A DNA stretch of 30,952 nucleotides from a virus. Below the pieces are notes generated by a model, which was given only the letters and a program-made list of their open reading frames with translations, was not told the origin of the DNA and made no database searches. The stretch lies in IMG/VR virus record IMGVR_UViG_3300032087_005431, positions 1-30,952 of that record, one strand, 5' to 3'. Below are positions 10,201 to 19,400 of this stretch, in pieces. The stretch's first letter is position 1, and each line of letters opens with the position of its first letter. The position numbers and the translations under genes were made by a program.

Positions 10201-11831
10201 TTTTCATCAAAAGTTGTAACTTCTTTTATTGATCTTCTGTTTTTAGATAATTCATCAATCAAGATATCTTCATTTGCAATAAATTTGCCGGATGTTACGC
10301 AAACTGTTAAAGTAGTACTACCGCTACCATCCAATATTGCATATCCAACGGCACCACTAGATTGTCCAACAATTCTTGAAGATTGTTTGACCTCATCGGA
10401 TGATAATGCAGAACTTAGTATTAATTCTGTATAAAAACAAATATCATATAGATATAAATCCCAAGAAGAAGAATCATTAGTGTATGGAGAGTCTGTCAGA
10501 TTAAAAGAATAAACTTTAGCCAAACCAATTACCTTTCCACCATTAGGAGGTGAAGTGGAAGTATCATCGTCTCTTCTTGTACTCCAAAGTTGTATATCCT
10601 TATTTAAATCTGGTGTGTTGAAAACATGATTAACTCTCAAAATATTGCCCATGTTGAATGGGATAACAATATCATCTATAGTTTTTTTATCTCTTGGTTT
10701 TTCTACATCAATAACTGTGCTTGTAGTTTTATCAATATCATATCCTTTTACATATGCTTTACCAGGACCAATATTAACACACATCAAATCATCAGATGGT
10801 GTATTGCCTTGTGATGTTATATCATTTTCAAAATATTTGCCGTTATTTCCAGACAGATCATTTAAAGAATTTGTTAAAGAGATTGTGAATGGATCTACAG
10901 CGTAATTTCCAGACTCCTCATGAGTTCTTCTTGCAATGTAATCCTTTATTAAATTATAATCTTCTTCAACTACCTTTTTCTTTAAAATACCAGATTCAAC
11001 TCTAAGTAATTCTATAAAATTAACATCATTAAAATCATTTAAAGGTTTTTTAGTTAAAACTAAGGATATTTTAAATCTATCTGCTCCAGGTGAAGAAAAA
11101 TTATTAAATCCCTTTGCATTATCATATAATGTACTATCATTCTTTGGTGTTATGATTTCCTCAATAACATCTAATCCTACTCTATAAGATGGATATTGTG
11201 AATAATAGTCTAGAATTAAAGTTTGTTTTTCTACCCTAGCAAATGTACCTCTAACAAAATAAATTCCAGATTCGATTGATGCTGCACTTCCAATATTTGT
11301 CGAGTTTGTAGATTGTAAAGATGCAAATGAAGATCCTTCAGATATAACTATATTGTTTATACCATAAGATATGGTTTCTGTAGATATGAGTTGTTCTCCA
11401 TCTAAAAATGTACCACCAGAAAAATCTTCGCCAGATTCTAAGTACTTTACATATAATGTAATATCACTAATATCATTATTTGGCAAAACAACTTGCATTA
11501 CAAGAGCATTTATTCCAGAAACTTGCCCTCTTATTTTTTTCCCTTGATATTTTTGAATATACTGCTCTACATCAACTCCAGATGATTTTGGATTTATTTT
11601 TACAGAATTAAATGCTCCATCATAATGAATTCCACCAGGAATTACTACAGACCCCTCTTTAAAAATGTGACTACCAAATGATTTAATTTGGTTTTGAAGG
11701 ATGGACTGAATATTATTTAATTCTCTAGATTGAATTGGTTTTCCAGGATTAAAAAGAACTTTATAAAAATTCTTATTAGCATCAAAATCATCAAAGTATG
11801 GATTTATGTTTAAATTTGTTCCTTGTGCCAT
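4290..11831 (-). CDS. Giant virion structural protein with DUF4815 N-terminus (peripheral baseplate/fibre), 2513 aa
   Basis: The N-terminus (NINPYFDDFDANKNFYKVLF, then a PGKPIQSRELNNIQ segment and GSVVIPGG) is the DUF4815 signature found in large cyanophage virion proteins. Beyond it I see: GQ[ST]S-G-A-type beta modules near residues 490, 870 and 1505; a V-T-[NE] triplet repeat tract near 1628-1664; the conserved DPLAQTFLV domain just after it, with FLTAVDIFFAS and PITIQVRTVE strands; a G-S-G-Y repeat region near 1931-2010; and an EILSYDS...RGVDGT...H module near 2114-2170. The gene occupies the place of T4 genes 9-12 and wac, so it probably supplies the outer baseplate and fibre parts that contact the cell; this is inference. 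Three bases separate it from gp8, and the downstream 72-aa gene overlaps its stop. Confidence 0.85.
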   Translation of the reverse strand: MAQGTNLNINPYFDDFDANKNFYKVLFNPGKPIQSRELNNIQSILQNQIKSFGSHIFKEGSVVIPGGIHYDGAFNSVKINPKSSGVDVEQYIQKYQGKKIRGQVSGINALVMQVVLPNNDISDITLYVKYLESGEDFSGGTFLDGEQLISTETISYGINNIVISEGSSFASLQSTNSTNIGSAASIESGIYFVRGTFARVEKQTLILDYYSQYPSYRVGLDVIEEIITPKNDSTLYDNAKGFNNFSSPGADRFKISLVLTKKPLNDFNDVNFIELLRVESGILKKKVVEEDYNLIKDYIARRTHEESGNYAVDPFTISLTNSLNDLSGNNGKYFENDITSQGNTPSDDLMCVNIGPGKAYVKGYDIDKTTSTVIDVEKPRDKKTIDDIVIPFNMGNILRVNHVFNTPDLNKDIQLWSTRRDDDTSTSPPNGGKVIGLAKVYSFNLTDSPYTNDSSSWDLYLYDICFYTELILSSALSSDEVKQSSRIVGQSSGAVGYAILDGSGSTTLTVCVTSGKFIANEDILIDELSKNRRSIKEVTTFDEKSIKTVYQVNTSNGSKKFYGDAVLAKRLAPGYNLSDRVQISGTNTLTSNKGFTNIPIGTIVRYTVPGDTLETFNRVTAVGATTLTLAATTTVSGVIEGDVTNGTIPFFIGVGEILNTQNSYLYSPLGHRNIANIDLKGSTLKLKSQLYTTVTPSGNTLDVDISSFVNLPGNSSNIKFDTFDPDKYSIHYSDGTIEDLTSSKVVFTDNFTSVTFNGIEDKEISCINASFIKTDVQNKVKLYKENQILDINLSKYEISGTDANTSANDGLTYNRYYGLRVQDREICLRYPDVVKVIAVYESTENTSVIFDKLNFSALYEINDNVSIGDKIVGQTSNALASVVTVLENSIEIVYLNQNRFNVSEDVFFKRANIKSIIESITPGSYKDLTNNFKLDKGQRDEYYDFSRLIRQPNTPEPSKALKIVFDRFDISSESGDIYTVSSYDNGDYATSIPKVGRFGLRASDILDFRPRVEYFSSSTSSPFSREGSRSFGTSPSVNLTSNESIVVSYDTYLPRIDKLYLDSFGEFKVEKGTSSFEPKQPKKSDDFLEIASIILPPYLFDTSDARIDLIDNRRYTMRDIGNLETRVENLEEVTSLSLLELNTQTLQVVDGDGLNRFKTGFFADSFKNRALINSDISFCEIDTEVNELTPLISRNVVPYKALTKTEVASNQFDSVVDYELLDNNVQKTGRVVTLKYESKEWIKQTFATEVVNVNPYHVKQYVGDIRLNPFEDIWTRTIKLDDNVIRNSLNINLDSQIATERFNLINNQNNVTAGNAGLGENEFRDTFLNLNLTSESGGQRTFESTDSDTSTTTERTFVDSIRDSFMRSRNTEFSSSNLAAFTRYYPFIDGFGKIDVIPKLLEVTKNSNLSVDGTNGVFQPGETVIAIVDNQQIMSFRLCTSNHKSGPFNNPQRFFDYNPYNKTVLLQSNYSQSSSVLNVDTLALSDEPSGELYGGYLVPQAQLIGQTSGATCYVKTIRLITDGYGDLIGSFFIREPNSNPPPLVRVPTGNKTFKLSSSPTNSNGITGSTDISSAEANYLSVGTVNRVRNTIRSTELSASLSTINNIRTQTLSAIRQESISTMQIQEPVQNFITNITNEITEVTNVTEVTNVTNVTEVTNNITQILRRQEHADPLAQTFLVGSARGLNSGWTDDDNGAFLTAVDIFFASVDPGNAPITIQVRTVEFGIPTLMVIGDPVTLRPTDKVNGETILRDNISTDGSVATHVKFPYPIFLPPGLEYAIVLMAPQSNKYEVFAARMTENSLSIDSLPNAESVKYSTQFAIGSLFKSQNGSTWTPDQFADLKFNLYKAEFTESSGVLYFGNSDLSKSNTYVKKLTSNPIRTLPRKLKVGITTTRTSSMETILSEGRKVSEATKTYISGIIENVGGNAGDVGIVTGGSGYTTQNNIPTFTITGNGSGLTLDITSVSDGIITGISTNSTGSGYVVGDTVGIVTANLTNKFGNGAIISITDRKNTIDTLYLTNVQGDSFTVNGELSYFDSGTAVAMGDTTITSSNTYSTLYDGSNVEVSHFDHGMYAPNNILNLSGIEPDTAVVKITSDMTKVSETINIDSSDISKFSTFEGLAVSNTNKGHIKIGAEILSYDSASGSQISGITRGVDGTIPAEHLSGTPMRKYELSGVSLRRINKNHNIVDNGIDLDTYYVSIPRNDVVDSIIVGKDRSVDSNSNSTPLLSFNKDGVSGGNNVYASENILYDTMTPMISAIIPGSATNIRAQAKTVSATSISGSEISFQDQPYVDVSLNAANKMDSLRMVASKANADEYLTSIPRKRSNTLAITMTTSNYNLSPMIFLDEPSCEFLKYRINKPISDYIIDNRTSSSQTDPHHAIYVSKTIRLSKPSNSLKVLLSASKDEISDFRVMYSLVKPSSNSSGFEMFPGYDNLTIDNDNDGFLDVVDTSKNSGLPDIFVSNVSENQFIEYEYTAPDVGPFVGFSIKIVMSSSRMDKYPRFKDIRAIALA
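6839..6944 (-). repeat. V-T-N / V-T-E triplet repeat tract inside the DUF4815 gene
   Basis: On the plus strand the units gtaacttcagtaac and gttagtgacattagtaac recur almost perfectly. They encode a run of three-residue units (VTN, VTE) in the 2513-aa protein near residues 1628-1664. The tract sits just before the DPLAQTF domain and looks like a spacer or trimeric stalk. Confidence 0.75.
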
Positions 11832-11834
11832 TTT

Positions 11835-13421
11835 TTAAAATTCTAGAATAATTTTTACATCTTCTTTTTGTCTAGAGTTCCTTGTTACCAAGGGTCTGTT
11901 ATCAATAAATATAATATCTCCAGATGTTTTATTTATTTCAGGACTTGCTAAACCATTATTAATATTCACATCCAAATCTATTGTTTTATTATTTACTGTA
12001 ACCGAAGATCCTGTAAATGTGGTATCTATTGATGCACTCCATCCACTATCACCAGTTAATGCGTTAGAACCATTAAAGTCCAAAGTTGCAGATACTGCCG
12101 TTGTAGATACATTAATGTGATCTTTATGATAATCTGAACTTGTTGGGTGATAGTATAGTGATCTGTCTTTATAATACTTTAAAATTTTGGTTTCAGCATT
12201 GTAAGAACCAACATAACCCTTTGCTATTCCTCCAGTAACATTTTGTTCAAATTTCTCTCCAATAACTGGACTTCCATCCATATTTGTCACTCTTATTGAG
12301 TAAAGTCCGGAAAATGTTGATGCTATATAATTGGTAGATGAAGAAAATTCTGTTGGATTTTTTAACACTCCAATTTGGGCAAATTTCGTATCAGTTGGAA
12401 AATCTTGAACAGAATCATCAAATCTGTTATATATCAAAACTTTGTCTGCACCCAATTCAGCATATAAATCATATCCATGCCCTTTGGATGGAGGTATTAT
12501 TGGAATAAGTTCTGCTGGAGGATTTTGTTCTGGATAACTAGATAGGGTTTGTAAAGGTCCAAGATCTACAATGCCATATGTATATCCTGATCCTCCAGAA
12601 GTCACCGAAGTTTTAACAATTTTCCCATCATTATCTGTCTCAATATAAACTTTTGCTCCAGTTCCATCACCATAAATATCAACTTCTCCAGATGTGTATC
12701 CAGAATTGCCACCACTTTCAATATATACAAACTTAATTTGATTGTTATTTGTGGAACTATCACCATTATTCCTAACATTTGATATTTGAGTATTTGATGA
12801 GGTACTCCAATTGTTTGGTAAAGGTATAAATTCTGTAGAATCAAATTTTATAATGTCGGATGGAGGAACTGTGAATAGATATTTCCAAAGATATCCATCG
12901 GATCCATCACCTGCAAAAGAAGGTTCTAAATCTGTAAAAGTTGGTTCAGATCTTGATGTGTTTCCTGATGGACTATCACCATTAGACCCATTACTTATAC
13001 AAATATACACTTGATACTGACTATTAATTACATAATAATCACCATCATATAATCTAGATCTGTCTGTTTCGGAAGTTGTGTTGTTTATGCTGTAATCATG
13101 TCTATACATATCATATGCAACACCATTCTTCCACTCAACTTTACGAATACATCTCCTAACATTTTCCGGAATTACTCTTTTTCCAAATATTATAGTATCC
13201 TTATAGTGATTAAGATAATGGAAATTATCTGTTGGATCTGGAACTATAGAGTTCGCAGTAGATCCATCGTCCCAATTCAATACTCTACCAAATTTGGTAC
13301 TAGATCCACCAGGATTAGATAATCCGAAAAAAACATAGTAATAATCAGAATTATCTGAAATTGCACTTATAAAACTATTTGTGTTTAAAATTCTAAATTG
13401 ATCTGTAACAAAAGCAGACAT
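11835..13421 (-). CDS. 8: Baseplate wedge subunit gp8, expanded
   Basis: gp8 is a wedge component that joins gp7, gp6 and gp10 in the T4 baseplate. The 528-residue product begins MSAFVTDQFRILNTNSFI and YYYVFFGLSNP, comparable to the T4 start (VTSKFRTEKMLNF, then ITFGRSEPW). It continues with VIPENVRRCIRKVEWKNG, where T4 has the VIPRRDW segment, and DGSDGYLWKYLFTVPPSD, where T4 has DGYVWEYLFEIPPD. That conserved block near residues 175-192 is the strongest evidence. It is longer than T4 gp8 (334 aa); part of the excess is two G-S-G-Y repeats near residues 231-290. A GGIAKGYVGSYNAETKILKY module lies near 395-415. The late promoter TATAAATA lies 18 bases upstream, so gp8 can be expressed independently of the long upstream message. 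No good Shine-Dalgarno is seen. Confidence 0.9.
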   Translation of the reverse strand: MSAFVTDQFRILNTNSFISAISDNSDYYYVFFGLSNPGGSSTKFGRVLNWDDGSTANSIVPDPTDNFHYLNHYKDTIIFGKRVIPENVRRCIRKVEWKNGVAYDMYRHDYSINNTTSETDRSRLYDGDYYVINSQYQVYICISNGSNGDSPSGNTSRSEPTFTDLEPSFAGDGSDGYLWKYLFTVPPSDIIKFDSTEFIPLPNNWSTSSNTQISNVRNNGDSSTNNNQIKFVYIESGGNSGYTSGEVDIYGDGTGAKVYIETDNDGKIVKTSVTSGGSGYTYGIVDLGPLQTLSSYPEQNPPAELIPIIPPSKGHGYDLYAELGADKVLIYNRFDDSVQDFPTDTKFAQIGVLKNPTEFSSSTNYIASTFSGLYSIRVTNMDGSPVIGEKFEQNVTGGIAKGYVGSYNAETKILKYYKDRSLYYHPTSSDYHKDHINVSTTAVSATLDFNGSNALTGDSGWSASIDTTFTGSSVTVNNKTIDLDVNINNGLASPEINKTSGDIIFIDNRPLVTRNSRQKEDVKIILEF

Positions 13422-13439
13422 CTTAAACCATTTTTTTAT

Positions 13440-13447
13440 TATTTATA
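13440..13447 (-). promoter_or_regulatory. Late promoter TATAAATA upstream of gp8
   Basis: The minus strand carries TATAAATA, an exact match to the T4 late promoter consensus recognised by the phage gp55 sigma factor. It lies 18 bases before the gp8 ATG and 10 bases after the stop of the 4362-aa gene, in one of the few intergenic gaps. The predicted leader is only about a dozen bases. Confidence 0.7.
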
Positions 13448-13457
13448 AGTGTTTTTG

Positions 13458-16400
13458 TCAAGTTGATTTTTTAGTTAGGGCACCAGTATTTCTGAGTCCA
13501 GAAGTTGTTCCAGATCTTCTTATTGTGGGATAACTAGAAAGACCTGAAACAGTGTATGAGGTTACTGCCATAGAAACTTTTCCAGAAGCTGCTCTACTAA
13601 ATCCAGATATTTTGCCCCAAGAAAATCTTCCCACAGGATTTTCTAATGTACCAGTAGTACCAATTCCAACTTGTCCTGATATATCAGTATCACTTGCTAT
13701 ATTGCAGGTGATTATACCAGTGGAATCTGATCCATCTATATCAACAAATTGAACTTTATAGACATTATCTAAGAACTGAGTGGATATTCCTATAGTATCA
13801 TTATTATTTGTATCAATTGATGTAACTCCTGTTCCTATTGTAGTATTAAAAATATAAATTGGAATTCCTTGAGAAATAGAACTGTAATCTGCTTCAGATG
13901 TTTTTAGTGTGAATGATAATGCTAGATCTGCCCCATTTATTCCATCGGTAGTCCCAATTCCAACAACAGCACCGGAAAGACCTACCACTGTCGTAACTTT
14001 TGATATTTCTTCAAACTCAGTATCAGGACTTGAAATTACTACTTGAGGAATACTTGTATCTGTGTATCCAGATCCAGGTCTAACTACAGTAATATCGGAA
14101 ACAGAACCATTTTCAATCGTAACCGTAGCGGTTGCTGTACTTCCTATACCAACATCTCCTACTGATAAATCTCCAAATTTAAAGGTAGTTGTAACTGTAG
14201 TTGTTATACCTATAATTGGTTTGGTGATAGTAACTATTCCTGAAGAAGAAACATGTTGTACAGTTGTTCCTTCAGATACTATACTTCTAATATCATTTCC
14301 AGTTCCATTAACACCATCAAAATCTTTAGTTACGATCGAGGTAACAGCTGCGCCAGAAACAATATTAGATATATCAGAAACTATTATATGAGTTGTATCT
14401 ACACCAACTGTTCCCACTCTTGATACTGAATAACTAGGAGTTGACCCTATTCCAACAGTTCCCCATAATCTGTTTTCACCAATTCCAATTATTGGATTGG
14501 ATATTTTTATTACTGGTGTACTAGAATATCCAAATCCACTTTCATCAATATTAAATGAAGATATAGTTCCGATGGAAGAAACATTTGCAGTAGCAATCGC
14601 TATTTTATTTTTGCTTTGATCAGGAATAATGAAACAATCAATAGTTTTTAAATCAATCAATTTTTCTTCATAATCAAACAATTCTATATTGTCAACATAT
14701 ATTTCAGTAGCATTATCGTCAAAATCAGAAATTACTTTAGCAATAGGATAAACTTGGCCCTCGATAGAATCTCTAGATTTGGAATATACTACCCCATTAA
14801 TAAAGAAATCTTGTTTTTGTTTTATCCAATTTACGGGGCGATTTTTTTCTTGATCAATACCTTCTCCTGCATATAGATCTGTATTTAGAGTATCTACAGA
14901 ATTTATTGAAAATACTGTTCTTTGTTTTTGTTCTATATCAGTATTATCAAATCTCTTTACTTGTAAAGTATCACCGACTTGTATTGTCTCTATAATATCT
15001 GTTTGAAAAGAATCTTCTCCCCTGCTTCCAACATAAAAATATATTTCAATTTCATCTTCCTTTTTAGGTGGCTCTAAAAATGTGACAACAGCGCCTCCAT
15101 TAAAATCATAAGATAATTCAGGTTCTTGGAGAATACCATTAATAAACACAACTAAGAGACTATTAAAATCAATAAATGAAGAGTCCACATCGTTCTTATC
15201 TTTTTGGAAAGATAATAACTCACCTTCATAAAATAATGGGAATGCACTTCTTATACCATTTTGATAACTTTTTATACTATCAATTAAATTCATTTCTCCA
15301 AGTTGCCAAGAAGCAACACTATCTTGGTAAGTATCAAGAACAAATAATTTAAATTCTTCTAGAGGTTCCGTCAATTCTTTTGCGGTTACCAATCCAACGG
15401 CAGTGATAACATCACCTCGTTTGAATCCATATCCTTGCCTTGCAATTGAAAATGATTTTATTCCAAACAAAGTTGATCCAATGCCAATATTTCCACCAGA
15501 ATACCCATCTGTTCCTATAGCTGCTGGACCTACCTCAAGATCTACAAGAAGATTCACACCCGTATCTGTGGTAGTCCCTATACCCAATCTGGATATTCCA
15601 GTAACTGGCAAATTGCTGTATGATGGTTGTGGTAAATTTAAAACTGGAGTAACATATCCGGAACCTGGTTGATCTATATTAAATCCTAATGTTCCGCCAG
15701 CACCAACTGTAATACCAATCTCTGCTCCAGAACCAAGAGTTCCAGAACCAATATCACTTACAATTCCAACTATAGGTCCAGATGTATAACCAGAACCAAC
15801 AGTTAAATTTTGATACCAAGAAAATACCGTTCCATATCCGACATAATTATGTCTTAGCGTACTAACACCAACATTTACAGTAACCGTGCTTTTTCCTAAT
15901 CCAATAATATTTTTTGGATTTTCGTCGGATGGAAAATATACTACTGTTGTTGGGTCAGAAGAAGAATCACATGTAAATCCTAAACCAACTAGTTTCAAGA
16001 AATTAATATTTCTATTAACAATATTATTAGTTACATCATCTTCAGTTGATACTATTTCTAATATTCCTCTTATATTATCATATTTTGCAGTAACGATACC
16101 AATAGTTTGATTTGGTGCAGTTGATGCAATAGAGACCACATCAATAATCTCACCACTTTCATTTGTATCCAATCTTACAACTGCAGGAACTAATGGAGCA
16201 TATCCCATTCCGGAACTAGATCCTAAAGATACGATTAATCCACCTCTCGGTAATTGGTTTTGATTTACATCATCTTCGGATAACTCTAAAGGAAGATTAT
16301 CCTCATCTCTTATCCCAGTAAATACTACGTTAGTTTTGTTGGACGTACTGACAATTCTAAAGTTAGAATTTGTAGAATTTTGAGTATCTGGAACTTGGAA

Positions 16401-19400
16401 TATTCCATTAATAAATAGGAATCCATTTCCAGAAGTAGTGCCAAAACCTACTGTACTTAAACCAGATTGAGTTAGTTCAAATGTGGTGTTAATTCCATCA
16501 AATTCATTAGAAAAATCATCAAAAATTTCATTTGTAGAATAATTTTTTCTTAAGAAAGTTCTTCCAGAGAATTCTGCTCTGGCTCTCAAAAGATTACTTT
16601 CATCTCTAGTATTTAAGTCGCCAATGTTTCCTCTTGGGGAATTAACGAAATGAATTTCATCTCCAACAATATTGTATGAACCACGGTAAACATCAACATT
16701 AGTACCATCAGTATGCTCTGATGCAGCAGATCCAACAAAACCTCTTTTCACTTCTACAATATTTAAATCTCCCGAAGTAAATTGTATTGGACCATAAGAA
16801 GATGTTCCTATTCCAACATTTACCACCTTCATATATTCATCATCAATTTTTAAGATATCTTCCAATCGTATCGACGATATTCCAGATAATGCAAAAAATG
16901 TGTCTGCTATACCAATGTTTCCTTGATTATGTCCAGTCAATTGGAAATTGAGATTTGTATCTAATAGTGGATACTGGACAATGTCATTGACCATGATTAA
17001 TGTTTTTTCATTTTTCTTATACATTTCAAGTTGATGTGCGTTACCCTCTCCAAGATAAGAATCAAAAGTTATTGCGATACCATTATATGCATTTTCTTCT
17101 GATTCTGCTAATTGGAAAGAGTTATTATTAACTTTTATTGCATAAACCTCTGTAGACAATCCAACATTTGAACTTGTGTGCATAGCACTAATACCATATC
17201 CAACAAAAGTTGCATTTGGAGTATAAATTAACCTTTCACCAGTGCTAAAGAAATGATTTGAAATATTAAAGGTTCCGGTTGATGGAGTTAATATATTATC
17301 ATCATAAGGATTAAACGTTTTTGCATAAATTGGGATACCATTATATTTTAATTTAAAATTGGTTCTATCTCTATTGTCAGAATTAATACTAAAATATTTT
17401 GATACTATTTGATTTTCTTGGAGGTTTTCTACACTCAATTGGTTTGGTACATTACTTTCATCTAAAAATGAGTAAAATGCATAATTTAAATGAGTTATTG
17501 ATACATCTGATCCTGAATACTCTGAAGATTTTTTGAATTTCAATTCAAGATTGTCCCCATTTATATCAGACTCAAAGTAACCCACAGAATTGCCTATAGA
17601 AACTAATGGTCCTTCAGTAGTATAAGAATTTTCTATATCACATAAGGTAACAATCTGATGTAATGATATTGTTGATCCTAAACTTACTCTAGCATATGTT
17701 TTTACAGAAGAAAATAAATTTTTATTAAAAGATATTAAAGTTTTAGATGCAGAACTAGTTCCAGTGTTGGTATGATCACCAACAATTTTTATAGTTCTTA
17801 CACTCTCATTATCTTGAAGATTTGATTTGAAGTAATATGTAGATATTCCTATAGATGTATCACCAAATCCATAAGTTTTTGTTCTCACAGATATGTTAGA
17901 AGTTTCATTGGGTTCAAATTGCAGAATTATATTACCACCAGATAGATTAGAGGTAAATATTCCTACAGATTCATCAGAATTTTGTTGTTTATTTGAATTA
18001 AACTCAAATTGTGATGTTTGTACGTCATTTCCATCATAAAGAGTAACGATCTCATGGTATGATGCTATATTTTTAACCCTATCATATACATGGGCTTCTG
18101 TTAAAAATGCCGTATATGTAACAGAATCCAATTCCTCAACATTTACTATATTCGACGATGTTGTATTAGTGTTTTTTGCAAATATACTAATTGGACCAAC
18201 ATCAAAAGAACCAGAATTTACATTGTAAGATTCATAGTTCGTTTTTAAAAGTTTTACATCATAATCAACATCAAAAACATCATTAGGATAAAAATATAAA
18301 TCAATGTTACCATTATTATTTGCAATTGGTTCTACATAACCATAATGAGAAGGAACTATGTCAGAAGATACCCACTCATTTAAATCTTTATTTGAATATG
18401 AAGACTTATCAAGATATGAGATAAAATTAATACCATCATATAAAACTATCATTTCTACAAATTGTAGATGATTATATCCATTAAGAATGCTAATTGGAGA
18501 ACTTTTTATTTGAATTAAAAATTTATAATAGTTTTTTCTTGCAGATAATGAATCTATCACCAAAGAATCATCTTGATATTCATCATCACTACTGGAAAAT
18601 AATCCACTTATATTATCAATTTTTAATACTCTATTAGTCTTAGCAATAAAAGAATCTGTTAATTCGACATTTTTAAATAATAAAGATTGAGATCTGTTGT
18701 TTATAACATCAAAATCCTTAACAAAATCAAAGTTTTTAATTATATCAGATCGAGATTGAGATATGAATGATTGTGATCTAGTAACAATAGAATCTAAAGC
18801 AGTTTTAGAACCAGAAATATTTGTAGTTATGCCTGTAATTTGAGTGTCTGAGAAATTTTTAGTTCCTAGAGGGTGAATTATTGAATTTACTGATGATTCT
18901 ATTTCTGACCAAAGTTTTGGACTTTTTATTGTATATGCCATGTTCTGATAATAATCATTATCGGAAATAAATTGCACATCAGAATTTAACTTTCCGGACT
19001 CACTAGACCATCCCATTTCTTTGACAACTGATCCACTAATAGTGTATTCTCCATCCAATGAAAGTGTTTCATATATTGTACTTTTAATATTTGTTTCTTT
19101 GCCAATAATTACATCATCTTTATTGAGAACGTAATTTCCTAAAAGTTTTACTTTATTTGATGTTGATCTAACAACTGTTAAATCTGTTTCAAAATAAGTA
19201 CCATCTTTATTATCTAATATAACTCTCTCGCCAATTTTCATAACACCAGGTTCTTGTATTACTTCAAAAGTTGGATAAGCATCTTCTCTAATTGCAGTTG
19301 CAAAAGTATCAGTTTGAAAAGTTATCGCAATTCCTGGAGAACCCTTTGATTTTGTTGCTGGCAATCTAAATACCACTGTTCCTGGATTTGAACCTGAAGT

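Noticed and set aside
1366-10905. Many plus-strand open frames of 60-120 codons opposite gp14 and the DUF4815 gene
   Set aside because: They are antisense shadows of AT-rich, repeat-coding genes. They have no ribosome binding sites, no family resemblance, and low-complexity content that mirrors the sense repeats.
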